Assembly: GCA_002402575.1 (NCBI GenBank)
Contig: DHGD01000147.1
Location: 61,326-91,603, forward strand
Length of the DNA stretch: 30,278 nt
Direction: 5' to 3'
DNA from: Syntrophomonas sp. UBA4807
Lineage (GTDB): Bacteria; Bacillota; Syntrophomonadia; Syntrophomonadales; Syntrophomonadaceae
Every line of letters starts with the position of its first letter. The stretch's first letter is position 1. A model generated the notes under the pieces. It saw nothing but the letters and a program-made list of their open reading frames with translations. It ran no database searches and had not been told where the DNA came from. Shown here piece by piece: positions 1-7,702 of the stretch. The position numbers and the translations under genes were made by a program.

Positions 1-1
1 A

Positions 2-259
2 ATGACAGACAAACCCAAGTATACATGGGCCCGGGCTCTAAGCGACGCGGTCAATCTGGCAACCACGGCAGCAGCTTCAGTTGGTATCTGCCTATTTGCG
101 GGGTGGTGGCTTGACAAGCGTTTTGGCACCGAACCCTGGTTTGTAGTTCTGGGAGCCCTCTTAGGAGTGGGTACAGCCATCAAAGCCATGTGGGATAAAA
201 TGATGGCCGGCAGCGAACGTCAGAAAGCAGACGTAAACAAAAAAGATAGAGAGAACTAA
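2..259 (+). CDS. AtpZ/AtpI-family small membrane protein of the ATP synthase operon
   Basis: This 85-residue protein has two membrane segments, at about residues 18-37 and 45-63. They are joined by a loop with the family signature GWWLDKRFG followed by PWFVVLGALLG. That pattern is typical of the AtpZ/AtpI ('ATP synthase protein I') proteins encoded at the front of F1Fo operons, which are thought to assist Mg2+/Ca2+ handling or c-ring assembly. The tail is short and charged. It lies upstream of atpB in the expected place, although 218 bases separate them. The ATG is at the very edge of the window, so neither its SD site nor a longer N-terminus can be checked. Family assignment is firm; the choice between atpZ and atpI is not, so no symbol is given. 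Confidence 0.8.
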   Translation: MTDKPKYTWARALSDAVNLATTAAASVGICLFAGWWLDKRFGTEPWFVVLGALLGVGTAIKAMWDKMMAGSERQKADVNKKDREN

Positions 260-477
260 GACGGCGATAGATAAAGAGCTGGTTTTAGAGAAATTCCGCA
301 ATAGAGAGAAATATTATTCCACTCAGGTTTTGTTACCAAAATTATATATGGCTTACTATTTTATAACTTATTTTGTATACCAATATATATGGTAGTATTA
401 GTTTTTGAACCTGGCTGATCAATCGAACGGCTGTCAAAAACTCGACAAATTTAATAAGGGAAGGGGGGATATAGAGA
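260..477 (+). other. AT-rich gap between atpZ-like gene and atpB; possible weak promoter
   Basis: No gene is recognisable here. A possible sigma-A promoter is TTGTAT (373-378), a 17-base spacer and TATTAG (396-401), both imperfect. The spacer includes the inverted repeat TACCA-N7-TGGTA. A frame with no start codon stays open from within the atpZ-like gene to the TAG at about 393-395. It encodes a hydrophobic, Tyr-rich stretch that might be a decayed second AtpI, but I cannot show homology. A good SD run (GGGAAGGGGGG) just precedes atpB. Confidence 0.3.
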
Positions 478-1161
478 ATGTTATTTGGAATGTGGGATGG
501 TGTCTTTTTCCATCTCGGACCGATCCCGGTTGACCATTTGGTGGTAACCGAGTGGGCTATTATAGCCTTGGTCGGTATCATCTCCTTTATGGCTACCAGG
601 AAAATGCAGTTGGTTCCATCAGGCCTGCAGAATGGCTTTGAAGCCATCATATTGTTCACCTATGATTTCTTTACACAATTGATGGATGAAGAGCATGTGG
701 CCAAGAAGTGGGCGCCTCTGCTTACTTCGTTTTTCCTGTTTATCCTGATCAGCAACTACAGCGGCCTGATACCCGGTGCAGCCCATGTAGAAGGTTTTCA
801 GCCGCCAACCAGTAACTGGAATGTTACCATGACCCTTGCTTTAATCACCTTCTTTTCGGTGCACATCGCCGGTTTCTCCGAACATGGAGGACATTATCTT
901 CACCACTTCGTCAGCCCAAGCGTAGCCATGTTGCCACTCAACCTAGTTGAAGAAGTGGCCCACCCGTTGTCCCTGACAGTCCGACTTTTCGGCAATATTT
1001 TTGGGGAAGAAATGGTACTGGCCTTCCTGTTATTCCTGGCGCCATTTATTGTCCCAACTGCGATCATGGGTTTGAGCATGCTGCTGGGAGCAATCCAGGC
1101 AGTAGTCTTCACTCTGTTGTCAGCCAGTTACATAGGGGCGGCAGCAGGCAAAGGGCATTAA
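478..1161 (+). CDS. atpB: F1Fo ATP synthase subunit a
   Basis: Subunit a of the membrane Fo sector forms the two ion half-channels beside the c-ring. At 227 residues it is a normal length for a compact Firmicutes AtpB, and it has five to six hydrophobic segments. The diagnostic motif is LSLTVRLFGNIFGEE, whose Arg169 is the essential arginine that interacts with the c-subunit carboxylate. The preceding NLVEEVAHPLSL and the C-terminal Gly/Ala-rich helix are also typical. A purine-rich SD (GGAAGGGGGG) lies upstream of the ATG, and no upstream in-frame ATG competes. It is the first structural gene of the operon, followed 51 bases later by atpE. Identity is secure. Confidence 0.97.
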   Translation: MLFGMWDGVFFHLGPIPVDHLVVTEWAIIALVGIISFMATRKMQLVPSGLQNGFEAIILFTYDFFTQLMDEEHVAKKWAPLLTSFFLFILISNYSGLIPGAAHVEGFQPPTSNWNVTMTLALITFFSVHIAGFSEHGGHYLHHFVSPSVAMLPLNLVEEVAHPLSLTVRLFGNIFGEEMVLAFLLFLAPFIVPTAIMGLSMLLGAIQAVVFTLLSASYIGAAAGKGH

Positions 1162-1212
1162 AAATTAGCTCCGATGTAAATATCATTAGAGCTTGAAAGG
1201 AGGGAAAATGTA

Positions 1213-1437
1213 ATGGATATGTTAGCATTAGGTGCTGGTCTTGCCGTATCAATCTCCGGTATCGGTGGTGGTATTGGTATGGGTGTCGCCGGTGGCAAAG
1301 CGTTCGAAGCTATTGCACGGCAGCCCGAGGTGGGTGGAGACGTAAGAACTCTTCTCTTCATCACCCTGGCCTTTATCGAAACCTTGACCATTTACGGTCT
1401 ACTGATTGCGTTCATGTTAGTTGGTAAAATTCAGTAA
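1213..1437 (+). CDS. atpE: F1Fo ATP synthase subunit c (proteolipid)
   Basis: This 74-residue hairpin protein is the c-ring rotor subunit. Helix 1 carries the GGGIGMGVAGGKA glycine motif, the polar loop is ARQPE (residues 35-39), and helix 2 carries the ion-binding carboxylate Glu56 in FIETLTIYG. Relative to the Na+-type Ilyobacter c subunit, Thr57 and Tyr61 match the Na+ ligands Ser66 and Tyr70. Met23 replaces Gln32 and Phe54 replaces Val63, which argues for H+ coupling. The SD AAAGGAGGG (1196-1204) is spaced 8 bases from this ATG. A second ATG at 1208 is followed at once by TAA, so the true start overlaps that stop as TAATG. Strong translation fits the many c copies needed per enzyme. Confidence 0.96.
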   Translation: MDMLALGAGLAVSISGIGGGIGMGVAGGKAFEAIARQPEVGGDVRTLLFITLAFIETLTIYGLLIAFMLVGKIQ

Positions 1438-1460
1438 TTATACGGTGGACTCAGATTTGA

Positions 1461-1504
1461 GGGCGATGGAGCTTCATTAATTTAATAATTTGGCTTCATC
1501 GCCC
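1461..1504 (+). other. Stable hairpin between atpE and atpF
   Basis: Arms GGGCGATGGAGC (1461-1472) and GCTTCATCGCCC (1493-1504) pair over 12 positions with one G-U wobble, around a 20-base AT-rich loop. No T-run follows (the next bases are CAAAAA), so it is not a simple terminator. Its place directly after the most highly needed subunit gene suggests an mRNA stabilising, processing or partial-attenuation element. That role is inferred. Confidence 0.6.
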
Positions 1505-1544
1505 CAAAAACTATTTGCTCTTAGAGATTGGAGGTAGCACATCC

Positions 1545-2168
1545 GTGATAAGGAACAGAAGGTTTACGTCATTAGTCCTCCTTTTAGCCATATTTATGGT
1601 GATGGGGTTTGCCGCCTTCTGCATGGCCTCTAGTGAAGGACCGGCAGTGCCGGTTCCGGCGCCGGCCGGAACGACTCCCGCCTTTGGTAACTGGTATGTA
1701 ATCGGCTGGTCAGCAGTCAACTTTTTAATCCTGCTGGCTTTGATTTACAAGTTCGGTTATGGCCCCATTAATGCCATGTTAGAAGAACGTTCGGCAACCA
1801 TTGAAGGCTCCCTCAAACACGCTGAGGAAGTAAAAACCGAAGTAGAACAGATGCGCAAAGAGATGCAGGCCAATCTCCAGGATTCCCGCAAAGAATCTCA
1901 AGAGATCGTGGCCCGTGCCACTAAAGCTGCTGAAGATGTTAAAAATGAGATGATAGCCAAGGCACAAGAAGATGCCACCAACATTAAGAACAAAGCTCAC
2001 GCGGAAATCGTGGCGGCAACCGAACAGGCCAAGGCGCAGTTGAAAGACTCCGCGGTTGTTCTGGCCATTTCCGCGGCTGAAAAGGTATTGGGACGCGCCA
2101 TCAATGAAGACGACCACAAGCGTATGGTCAAGGATTTTGTCAATGAGGCGGGCGATCTGTTATGTTAA
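1545..2168 (+). CDS. atpF: F1Fo ATP synthase subunit b with N-terminal signal-like extension
   Basis: Subunit b is the peripheral stalk that links Fo to F1. The GTG start at 1545 is chosen because GGAGG (1530-1534) sits 10 bases upstream; an in-frame TTG at 1515 has no SD. The 207-residue product is longer than the usual 160-170. Residues 3-25 (RNRR, then a hydrophobic run) resemble a signal peptide or extra membrane anchor, and residues 33-45 are Pro/Ala-rich. The canonical membrane helix follows at about 50-67, ending in KFGYGPI. From about 75 to 190 it is a long charged amphipathic helix, as expected for the dimeric stalk. The end overlaps atpH by 7 bases, implying translational coupling. 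The extension is the only oddity. Confidence 0.93.
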   Translation: MIRNRRFTSLVLLLAIFMVMGFAAFCMASSEGPAVPVPAPAGTTPAFGNWYVIGWSAVNFLILLALIYKFGYGPINAMLEERSATIEGSLKHAEEVKTEVEQMRKEMQANLQDSRKESQEIVARATKAAEDVKNEMIAKAQEDATNIKNKAHAEIVAATEQAKAQLKDSAVVLAISAAEKVLGRAINEDDHKRMVKDFVNEAGDLLC

Positions 2169-2710
2169 ATAAGAGCGTCGCTAGGCGCTATGCTGAAGCA
2201 TTTTTCAGTATTGCCCGGGAGGCCGGCAAAGTTGATGAGTACCAGCAGGAATTGGAACTGGTGGTGCGTACCGTCGATGAATCCGAACTCTTACAAGAAT
2301 ATTTCGCTCATCTGCTTATCCCTGCCAAAGAAAAAAAGGAAGTGGCCAACAAGATTTTTGCCGGACAGGTGTCCCAGGCCACTATGAATTTTATTTCCAT
2401 CATAATCGACAAGAAGCGTGAAGCCTATTTGGCCTTGATAACTGAACAGTATACTGAAATGGCTGATGAGCAAAGGAACATACTCAAAGCAGAGATGTAT
2501 TCGGCTCGCGAGATTCCGGATGCCGATGTCCTGGAACTGGCTGAGAAGCTCTCCGCCTCCACCGGTAAGACTGTGCAATTAAAGCCCATGGTTGATCCGA
2601 GTCTATTGGGGGGAATAAAGGTCCGAATCGGCGACCAGATAGTGGACGCGACGGTTGCCAAAAAACTAGAAATGTTAAAGAACGCCATGAAACAAGCCAA
2701 GATAAGTTAA
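2162..2710 (+). CDS. atpH: F1Fo ATP synthase subunit delta
   Basis: Delta sits on top of F1 and binds the N-termini of the alpha subunits and the b stalk. The 182-residue length is normal. The N-terminal motif VARRYAEAFFSIA is the family hallmark. The C-terminal part shows the GGIKVRIGDQIVDATVAKKLEML block, cut short here as GGIKVRIGD and DATVAKKLE, which is conserved in delta/OSCP proteins. The gene starts inside the 3' end of atpF (7-base overlap) and is followed by atpA after 21 bases, the standard F-H-A order. Confidence 0.96.
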   Translation: MLNKSVARRYAEAFFSIAREAGKVDEYQQELELVVRTVDESELLQEYFAHLLIPAKEKKEVANKIFAGQVSQATMNFISIIIDKKREAYLALITEQYTEMADEQRNILKAEMYSAREIPDADVLELAEKLSASTGKTVQLKPMVDPSLLGGIKVRIGDQIVDATVAKKLEMLKNAMKQAKIS

Positions 2711-2731
2711 ATCGATAGGGGTGACACATAA

Positions 2732-4246
2732 ATGAGTATTAGACCGGAAGAGATTAGCGCGATTCTGAAACAGCAGATCGAGCGCTACCAATCCGAGGTC
2801 GAGGTCAGCAATGTGGGCTCTGTAATATTTGTCGGTGACGGTATCTCCCGTGTATACGGACTACAGGGCGCAATGGCTGGCGAATTGTTGGAATTCCCGG
2901 GTGGAACCGTAGGTATGGTTCTGAACCTTGAAGAAGATAATGTCGGTGCGGTGCTTTTGGGTGAATATGGACATATCAAAGAAGGCGACGTAGTAAAAGC
3001 TACCGGAAGAATAATGGAAGTGCCCGCCGGCAATGCCATGCTGGGCCGCGTGGTGAACGCTCTGGGACAGCCTATTGACGGTAAGGGTCCCATCGAGCCC
3101 GATGCTTACAGACCTATTGAGAAGGTTGCCCACGGCGTTGTTACCCGTTCGCCGGTTGACACTCCGATGCAGACCGGCCTCAAGGCTATCGACTCCATGG
3201 TGCCTATCGGCCGCGGACAGCGCGAGTTGATTATCGGTGACCGCCAGGTGGGAAAAACTGCCATCGCTCTGGACGCCATCATTAATCAGAGGATCAAGAA
3301 AGACATGATCTGCATATATGTGGCGATCGGGCAGAAGCAGTCCAGTATCGCCGGCATAGCAGCCAAGTTCGAGGAAATGGGGGCAATGGATTACACTGTA
3401 ATCGTAGCCGCAACCGCCGCCGAACCGGCACCGCTGCTGTATATAGCCCCCTACGCCGGTGTGGCTATAGCTGAAGAATTTATGGAAGCACAGGGCAAAG
3501 ACATTCTGATCATCTACGATGACCTGTCCAAGCACGCGGTGGCTTATCGCGAAATGTCCCTCTTGCTCCGCCGTCCTCCCGGACGTGAAGCATATCCCGG
3601 CGACGTTTTCTACCTGCACTCCCGTTTGTTGGAGAGAGGTTGCAAACTGAATCAGAAAATGGGCGGAGGCTCCATCACCGCATTGCCGATAATTGAAACT
3701 CAGGCCGGTGACGTTTCAGCTTATATACCCACCAACGTTATTTCGATTACCGACGGCCAGATCTACCTGGAGACCGACCTGTTCTACGCTGGCCAGCGCC
3801 CGGCCATAAACGCCGGCCTGTCAGTCAGCCGAGTCGGCGGCGCGGCGCAGACCAAGGCCATGAAGTCGGTTGCCGGCCAGTTGCGTCTGGACCTGGCGCA
3901 ATACCGTGAATTGGCGGCATTCGCTCAGTTCGGCTCCGACCTGGACAAAGCCACTCTGGCACGGCTGATACGCGGCGAGCGGGTTACCGAAGTTCTGAAA
4001 CAGGGCCAGTACAAGCCGATGACTATGGAAGAGCAAGTGGTATCCATTTACAGCGGCGTCAATGGTTACCTGGATGAACTGCCGAAAGACCGGGTCTTGG
4101 AATTTGAGGCCGACTTCCTGCAGTATATCCGCAGCAACTATGGCGAGATCCTCAATTCCATCAGGGATACCGGCAAAATCGAGAGCGCAATCGAGGAAAA
4201 ATTGATCAAGGCGATAAATGAATTCAAATCCACGTTTGCAGTTTAG
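2732..4246 (+). CDS. atpA: F1Fo ATP synthase subunit alpha
   Basis: Alpha is the non-catalytic nucleotide-binding F1 subunit and, at 504 residues, has the standard length. The Walker A motif GDRQVGKT is at residues 169-176, the same place as in Escherichia coli. The Walker B region reads ILIIYDDLSKHA. The SVSRVGG motif gives the arginine finger (Arg367) that reaches into the catalytic site of beta. The N-terminal ISAILKQQIERY helix binds delta. The ATG has an SD-like AGGGGTGA upstream. There is no sign of truncation. A 252-codon frame on the opposite strand is a coding shadow. Confidence 0.98.
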   Translation: MSIRPEEISAILKQQIERYQSEVEVSNVGSVIFVGDGISRVYGLQGAMAGELLEFPGGTVGMVLNLEEDNVGAVLLGEYGHIKEGDVVKATGRIMEVPAGNAMLGRVVNALGQPIDGKGPIEPDAYRPIEKVAHGVVTRSPVDTPMQTGLKAIDSMVPIGRGQRELIIGDRQVGKTAIALDAIINQRIKKDMICIYVAIGQKQSSIAGIAAKFEEMGAMDYTVIVAATAAEPAPLLYIAPYAGVAIAEEFMEAQGKDILIIYDDLSKHAVAYREMSLLLRRPPGREAYPGDVFYLHSRLLERGCKLNQKMGGGSITALPIIETQAGDVSAYIPTNVISITDGQIYLETDLFYAGQRPAINAGLSVSRVGGAAQTKAMKSVAGQLRLDLAQYRELAAFAQFGSDLDKATLARLIRGERVTEVLKQGQYKPMTMEEQVVSIYSGVNGYLDELPKDRVLEFEADFLQYIRSNYGEILNSIRDTGKIESAIEEKLIKAINEFKSTFAV

Positions 4247-4259
4247 GGTGGTGAAATAA

Positions 4260-5144
4260 ATGGCAGGAGCAGGTATAAGAGAATATAAGCGCAGAATCCG
4301 CAGTGTTAAAAACACACAGCAAATTACTAAGGCTATGAAAATGGTTTCTGCTGCCAAACTGCGCCGGGCTCAGGAAGCCGCCGAAGCTTCACGCCCCTAC
4401 AACGAGACCTTAAGAGACACCCTGGCCAGACTGGCAGCGGTCACTTTTGATGTGCGTCACCCCCTCTTAGCCAAGCGGGAAGATATCAAAAAAGTGGGCT
4501 ATGTTGTTATTACAGCTGACCGGGGCCTTTGTGGCGCATATAACACCAATATAATCAAAGCCGCTAACGCTGCTATCGAACAGGACGAAAGAAAAATAGA
4601 CAGCGGTATTGTTGCGGTTGGCAGAAAAGCCAGAGACTTTTATCGCAAGCGCTCTGGTCTGGATGCCGAATTCATAAACCTGGGCGACAATATCTCCTAC
4701 GCAGATGCCAGAGAAATCGGCCAGTACATAGTCAATGCCTATGAGAACGAAGAAGTGGATGAAGTATATCTGGTATACGCTAAATTCATCAATGTTCTCC
4801 GCCAGGTTCCCACGGTAACCCAGTTGCTTCCCATAAAGCCTCCGGAAAAGGAAGAGGAAGAAAAGGATATCGTGATTGACTATCTGTACGAACCAAGTGC
4901 CGATGAGATACTCCTGGCCCTGCTGCCGAGGTACATTGGAAGCCAGATATTCAACGCATTACTTGAAAGTAAAGCCAGTGAGCACGGAGCTAGAATGACG
5001 GCCATGGGCAACGCCACTGAAAATGCTGGCGAGATCATTGATAGCCTTACTCTGGCCATGAATAAGGCCAGACAGGCTGCCATTACCGATGAAATCCTGG
5101 ATATCGTCGGCGGCGCCGAAGCTCTCAATAAAGGAGGAAAATAG
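4260..5144 (+). CDS. atpG: F1Fo ATP synthase subunit gamma
   Basis: Gamma is the central rotor shaft inside the alpha3beta3 hexamer. The N-terminal helix carries the invariant pattern REYKRRIRSVKNTQQITKAM followed by KMVSAAKLRRA. The middle has TADRGLCGAYN, and the C-terminal helix has NKARQAAITDEI, all classic gamma signatures. The 294-residue length is normal. A short acidic run (EKEEEEKD, about residues 197-204) lies in the surface-exposed region where gamma proteins vary. It starts 13 bases after atpA with a GGGTGGTGA SD, and atpD follows after 3 bases. Confidence 0.97.
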   Translation: MAGAGIREYKRRIRSVKNTQQITKAMKMVSAAKLRRAQEAAEASRPYNETLRDTLARLAAVTFDVRHPLLAKREDIKKVGYVVITADRGLCGAYNTNIIKAANAAIEQDERKIDSGIVAVGRKARDFYRKRSGLDAEFINLGDNISYADAREIGQYIVNAYENEEVDEVYLVYAKFINVLRQVPTVTQLLPIKPPEKEEEEKDIVIDYLYEPSADEILLALLPRYIGSQIFNALLESKASEHGARMTAMGNATENAGEIIDSLTLAMNKARQAAITDEILDIVGGAEALNKGGK

Positions 5145-5147
5145 AGG

Positions 5148-6578
5148 ATGGCGAATGTAACATTTGGAGAGGTAACCCAGGTTATAGGCGCTGTTGTTGA
5201 CGTTCGCTTTAAACCCGGGGAACTCCCTGACTTGATGAGTGCTATCACCATCAAAGCCTCGGAACAAGAGGCCAGCTATAAGGGATCTGACAAAATCAAT
5301 GTAACCATGGAAGCGATGCAGCACCTGGGTAATGACACTGTCAGATGCGTGGCCTTAAACCCCACCGATGGCGTATCCCGGGGCATGAAAGTCGTCAACA
5401 CTGGAGCTGCCATCAAGATACCGGTGGGAGACAATTGCCTGGGCCGGATACTCAATGTTTTGGGCGAACCGGTTGACGAAGCCGGACCGGTGGATGCTGC
5501 TGACTATTGGGAAATCCATCGCAGACCACCGGAACTGGTCGATCAGCTTCCGGCAACAACCATACTGGAAACCGGTATAAAAGTCACCGACCTGGTCTGC
5601 CCCTATGCTAAAGGTGGCAAGATAGGCTTGTTCGGCGGCGCTGGGGTCGGCAAGACCGTTATTATCCAGGAACTTATCCGCAACATAGCTTATGTCCATG
5701 GCGGATATTCAGTGTTCACCGGTGTTGGTGAAAGAACCCGTGAAGGCAACGACCTCTGGGGTGAAATGGTGGAATCAGGGGTTATCGAGAAGTGCGCTCT
5801 GATATTCGGTCAGATGAACGAACCCCCAGGCGCAAGGCTCAGGGTAGGCTTGACCGGACTGACCGTTGCTGAGTACTTCCGCGATGTGGGTGGCCAGGAC
5901 GTGTTGATATTTATCGACAACATATTCCGTTTCGCCCAGGCCGGCAACGAAGTATCCGCACTGCTGGGCCGCATGCCTTCCGCGGTTGGTTACCAGCCCA
6001 CCCTGGCAACTGACATGGGTAATTTGCAGGAGCGCATCACCACCACCCGTAAAGGATCAATCACCTCCGCGCAGGCCGTATATGTGCCCGCTGACGACTT
6101 GACCGACCCGGCCCCGGCCACCACTTTCGCTCATCTTGACGCGACACTGGTTTTGTCCCGGTCCATATCTGAAAAGGGTATATATCCCGCGGTGGACCCG
6201 CTGGATTCAACCTCCCGTATATTGGACCCGCAGATATTGGGTGAAAAGCATTACTTCACTGCCCGCGGCGTGCAGCAGATTCTGCAAAGGTACAAGGAAT
6301 TGCAGGACATCATCGCTATACTGGGTATGGATGAACTGAGCGACGAAGACAAGATCATCGTTGCCCGGGCCAGAAAACTTGAAAGATTCCTGTCCCAGCC
6401 CTTCCACGTAGCGGAACAGTTTACAGGCCAGCCCGGTATCTATGTACCGGTTAAGGATACTGTAGCCTCCTTTTCTGAAGTGCTGGAAGGTCGGCATGAC
6501 AATCTACCTGAGGCAGCCTTCCTGATGGTGGGCAGTATCGAAGGCGCGGTGGAAAAAGCTAGAAGACTGGAGGTTTAG
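5148..6578 (+). CDS. atpD: F1Fo ATP synthase subunit beta (catalytic)
   Basis: Beta carries the catalytic sites for ATP synthesis and hydrolysis. The 476-residue length is standard. The P-loop GGAGVGKT spans residues 163-170. The catalytic glutamate is Glu195 in GVGERTREGND, and the Walker B strand reads VLIFIDNIFRFAQAG. The DELSDEDK segment is the DELSEED-type torque element contacting gamma, here in slightly altered form. The start has the strong SD GGAGG (5133-5137), placed inside the end of atpG. The next gene's SD (CTGGAGG) is embedded in the end of atpD. Confidence 0.98.
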   Translation: MANVTFGEVTQVIGAVVDVRFKPGELPDLMSAITIKASEQEASYKGSDKINVTMEAMQHLGNDTVRCVALNPTDGVSRGMKVVNTGAAIKIPVGDNCLGRILNVLGEPVDEAGPVDAADYWEIHRRPPELVDQLPATTILETGIKVTDLVCPYAKGGKIGLFGGAGVGKTVIIQELIRNIAYVHGGYSVFTGVGERTREGNDLWGEMVESGVIEKCALIFGQMNEPPGARLRVGLTGLTVAEYFRDVGGQDVLIFIDNIFRFAQAGNEVSALLGRMPSAVGYQPTLATDMGNLQERITTTRKGSITSAQAVYVPADDLTDPAPATTFAHLDATLVLSRSISEKGIYPAVDPLDSTSRILDPQILGEKHYFTARGVQQILQRYKELQDIIAILGMDELSDEDKIIVARARKLERFLSQPFHVAEQFTGQPGIYVPVKDTVASFSEVLEGRHDNLPEAAFLMVGSIEGAVEKARRLEV

Positions 6579-6581
6579 TCT

Positions 6582-6998
6582 ATGGCAGACAACACCTACA
6601 TGCTAGAGGTAGTGACGCCTGAACGCGTACTTCAGTCCAACGAGGTTTCTTTTACGGTCGTACCCGCTATTGACGGTGAACTGGGTGTCATGAAAAATCA
6701 TGCCCCTCTGGTGGCAGCTTTAAACATAGGGGTTCTGCGCTATGTGGACGCTGCTGGCAGCGAAAAACGCATTGCCATAAGCGGCGGCTTTATTGAAGTA
6801 TTGGATAATGAAGGCCGGGTTCTCGCTGAAACCGCCGAGCACGGTCATGAGATTGATGTGTTGCGCGCCAAAGCAGCCCGCGAGAGAGCTGAAAGAAGAC
6901 TGCAGCAGCGTGCTGAGAACATCAATTATGTTCGTGCCGAACAGGCCTTAAAAAGGGCTATTGCCCGCTTGAAAGCGGCCGGAGCTTACTCTGACTGA
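6582..6998 (+). CDS. atpC: F1Fo ATP synthase subunit epsilon
   Basis: Epsilon binds the base of gamma and inhibits ATP hydrolysis. Residues 1-85 form the beta-sandwich domain with LEVVTPERVLQSNEV, the GELGVMKNHAPLVAAL core and RIAISGGFIEV. The C-terminal part (about 90-135) is two Ala/Arg-rich helices that match the regulatory hairpin. At 138 residues it is a full-length epsilon. It begins 3 bases after atpD and is the last gene of the operon, followed by a clear intrinsic terminator. Confidence 0.96.
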   Translation: MADNTYMLEVVTPERVLQSNEVSFTVVPAIDGELGVMKNHAPLVAALNIGVLRYVDAAGSEKRIAISGGFIEVLDNEGRVLAETAEHGHEIDVLRAKAARERAERRLQQRAENINYVRAEQALKRAIARLKAAGAYSD

Positions 6999-7023
6999 TA
7001 TCAGTGGGACAGCAGCTGGTAAA

Positions 7024-7063
7024 AGCCGGAAGGCATTATTAAGTGCTTTCCGGCTTATTATCT
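7024..7063 (+). terminator. Rho-independent terminator of the atp operon
   Basis: A 12-pair stem, AGCCGGAAGGCA (7024-7035) with TGCTTTCCGGCT (7044-7055), has one G-U wobble and an 8-base loop. It is followed by the U-rich stretch TATTATCTT. It lies 25 bases after the atpC stop. Confidence 0.85.
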
Positions 7064-7150
7064 TGATTAAATAGCTGCAGATATTAGCCGGTATTTTGTA
7101 TAAAATAGAATCATAAGCTGTAGGGTTATAAACAGTTTTGAGGGCTTGCC

Positions 7151-7342
7151 ATGACTGATATAGTAAGGATACTGATAATAATAATCTTGATTTATTACCT
7201 GGTGAAGGGCTTACTGTACCTTTTGTTCTGGCAGGCGGCTCTCAGAACTGAGGCGCGCGGTATGGAAATAAAGCGAAAACGCATGGAAGCGCGGGAACGC
7301 ATAAAACAACGGCGGGCCCGGGAGAAAAATCAGGACGAATAA
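7151..7342 (+). CDS. Small single-pass membrane protein, function unknown
   Basis: This 63-residue protein was not recognised. Residues 6-29 form one strongly hydrophobic helix. The rest is a highly basic, probably helical tail of alternating Arg/Lys/Glu residues (about 38-60). An SD-like GAGGG (7140-7144) precedes the ATG. A TATAAA box lies at 7099-7104 with no convincing -35. It follows the atp terminator and precedes another small membrane protein with the same plan. Bacillus subtilis also has short unnamed genes between atpC and ywmB, but I cannot claim orthology. The SD, length and composition support a real gene. Confidence 0.6.
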   Translation: MTDIVRILIIIILIYYLVKGLLYLLFWQAALRTEARGMEIKRKRMEARERIKQRRAREKNQDE

Positions 7343-7383
7343 CTCATCCCCATATGGTGTTTTTCGAAAAGGGGGGTGGCAGG

Positions 7384-7620
7384 TTGTACAGGGCACTGCT
7401 TATTATAATTGGCCTAGTATTCGTATTAACCTTGGCTTTTGCATTTCTAATATGGTATCAATTAGGAAAATTTGCGGACAGAGCTTTGGCCGCCAAAAAG
7501 CGCCAGGAGGAATACGTGGCCGAGCTGACCGCCAGAGATCCGGACCATCCGGTTGTTGTTTTAAGAACGGATGCGGGATGGGACGACATTGATGATGAGG
7601 ATCGTTCCGGTTGGATTTAA
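7384..7620 (+). CDS. Small single-pass membrane protein, function unknown
   Basis: This 78-residue product was not recognised. One membrane helix occupies about residues 3-24. It is followed by a charged segment (AAKKRQEEYVAEL) and an acidic tail with DDIDDED near the end. The TTG at 7384 is preferred because GGGGGGTGG (7371-7379) lies directly upstream; an in-frame ATG at 7354 would add ten residues but has no SD. It is followed at once by an intrinsic terminator, so it probably ends a two-gene unit with the preceding small membrane gene. Confidence 0.55.
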   Translation: MYRALLIIIGLVFVLTLAFAFLIWYQLGKFADRALAAKKRQEEYVAELTARDPDHPVVVLRTDAGWDDIDDEDRSGWI

Positions 7621-7637
7621 ATTTGTTAGCAGTTTAT

Positions 7638-7664
7638 AAGGGAGCCTCCTCGAGGCTTCCTTTT
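7638..7664 (+). terminator. Rho-independent terminator after the small membrane genes
   Basis: Arms AAGGGAGCCTC (7638-7648) and GAGGCTTCCTT (7652-7662) pair over 11 positions with one wobble and a 3-base loop, ending in TTTT (7661-7664). It starts 18 bases after the preceding stop codon. Confidence 0.8.
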
Positions 7665-7702
7665 GCAGTGATAGGATTGCTTCCGCATGGGGAGATGAAG
7701 CT

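Noticed and set aside
2861..3619. 252-codon minus-strand frame opposite atpA
   Set aside because: It has no SD, no recognisable protein and mirrors codon structure of a certain gene on the other strand.
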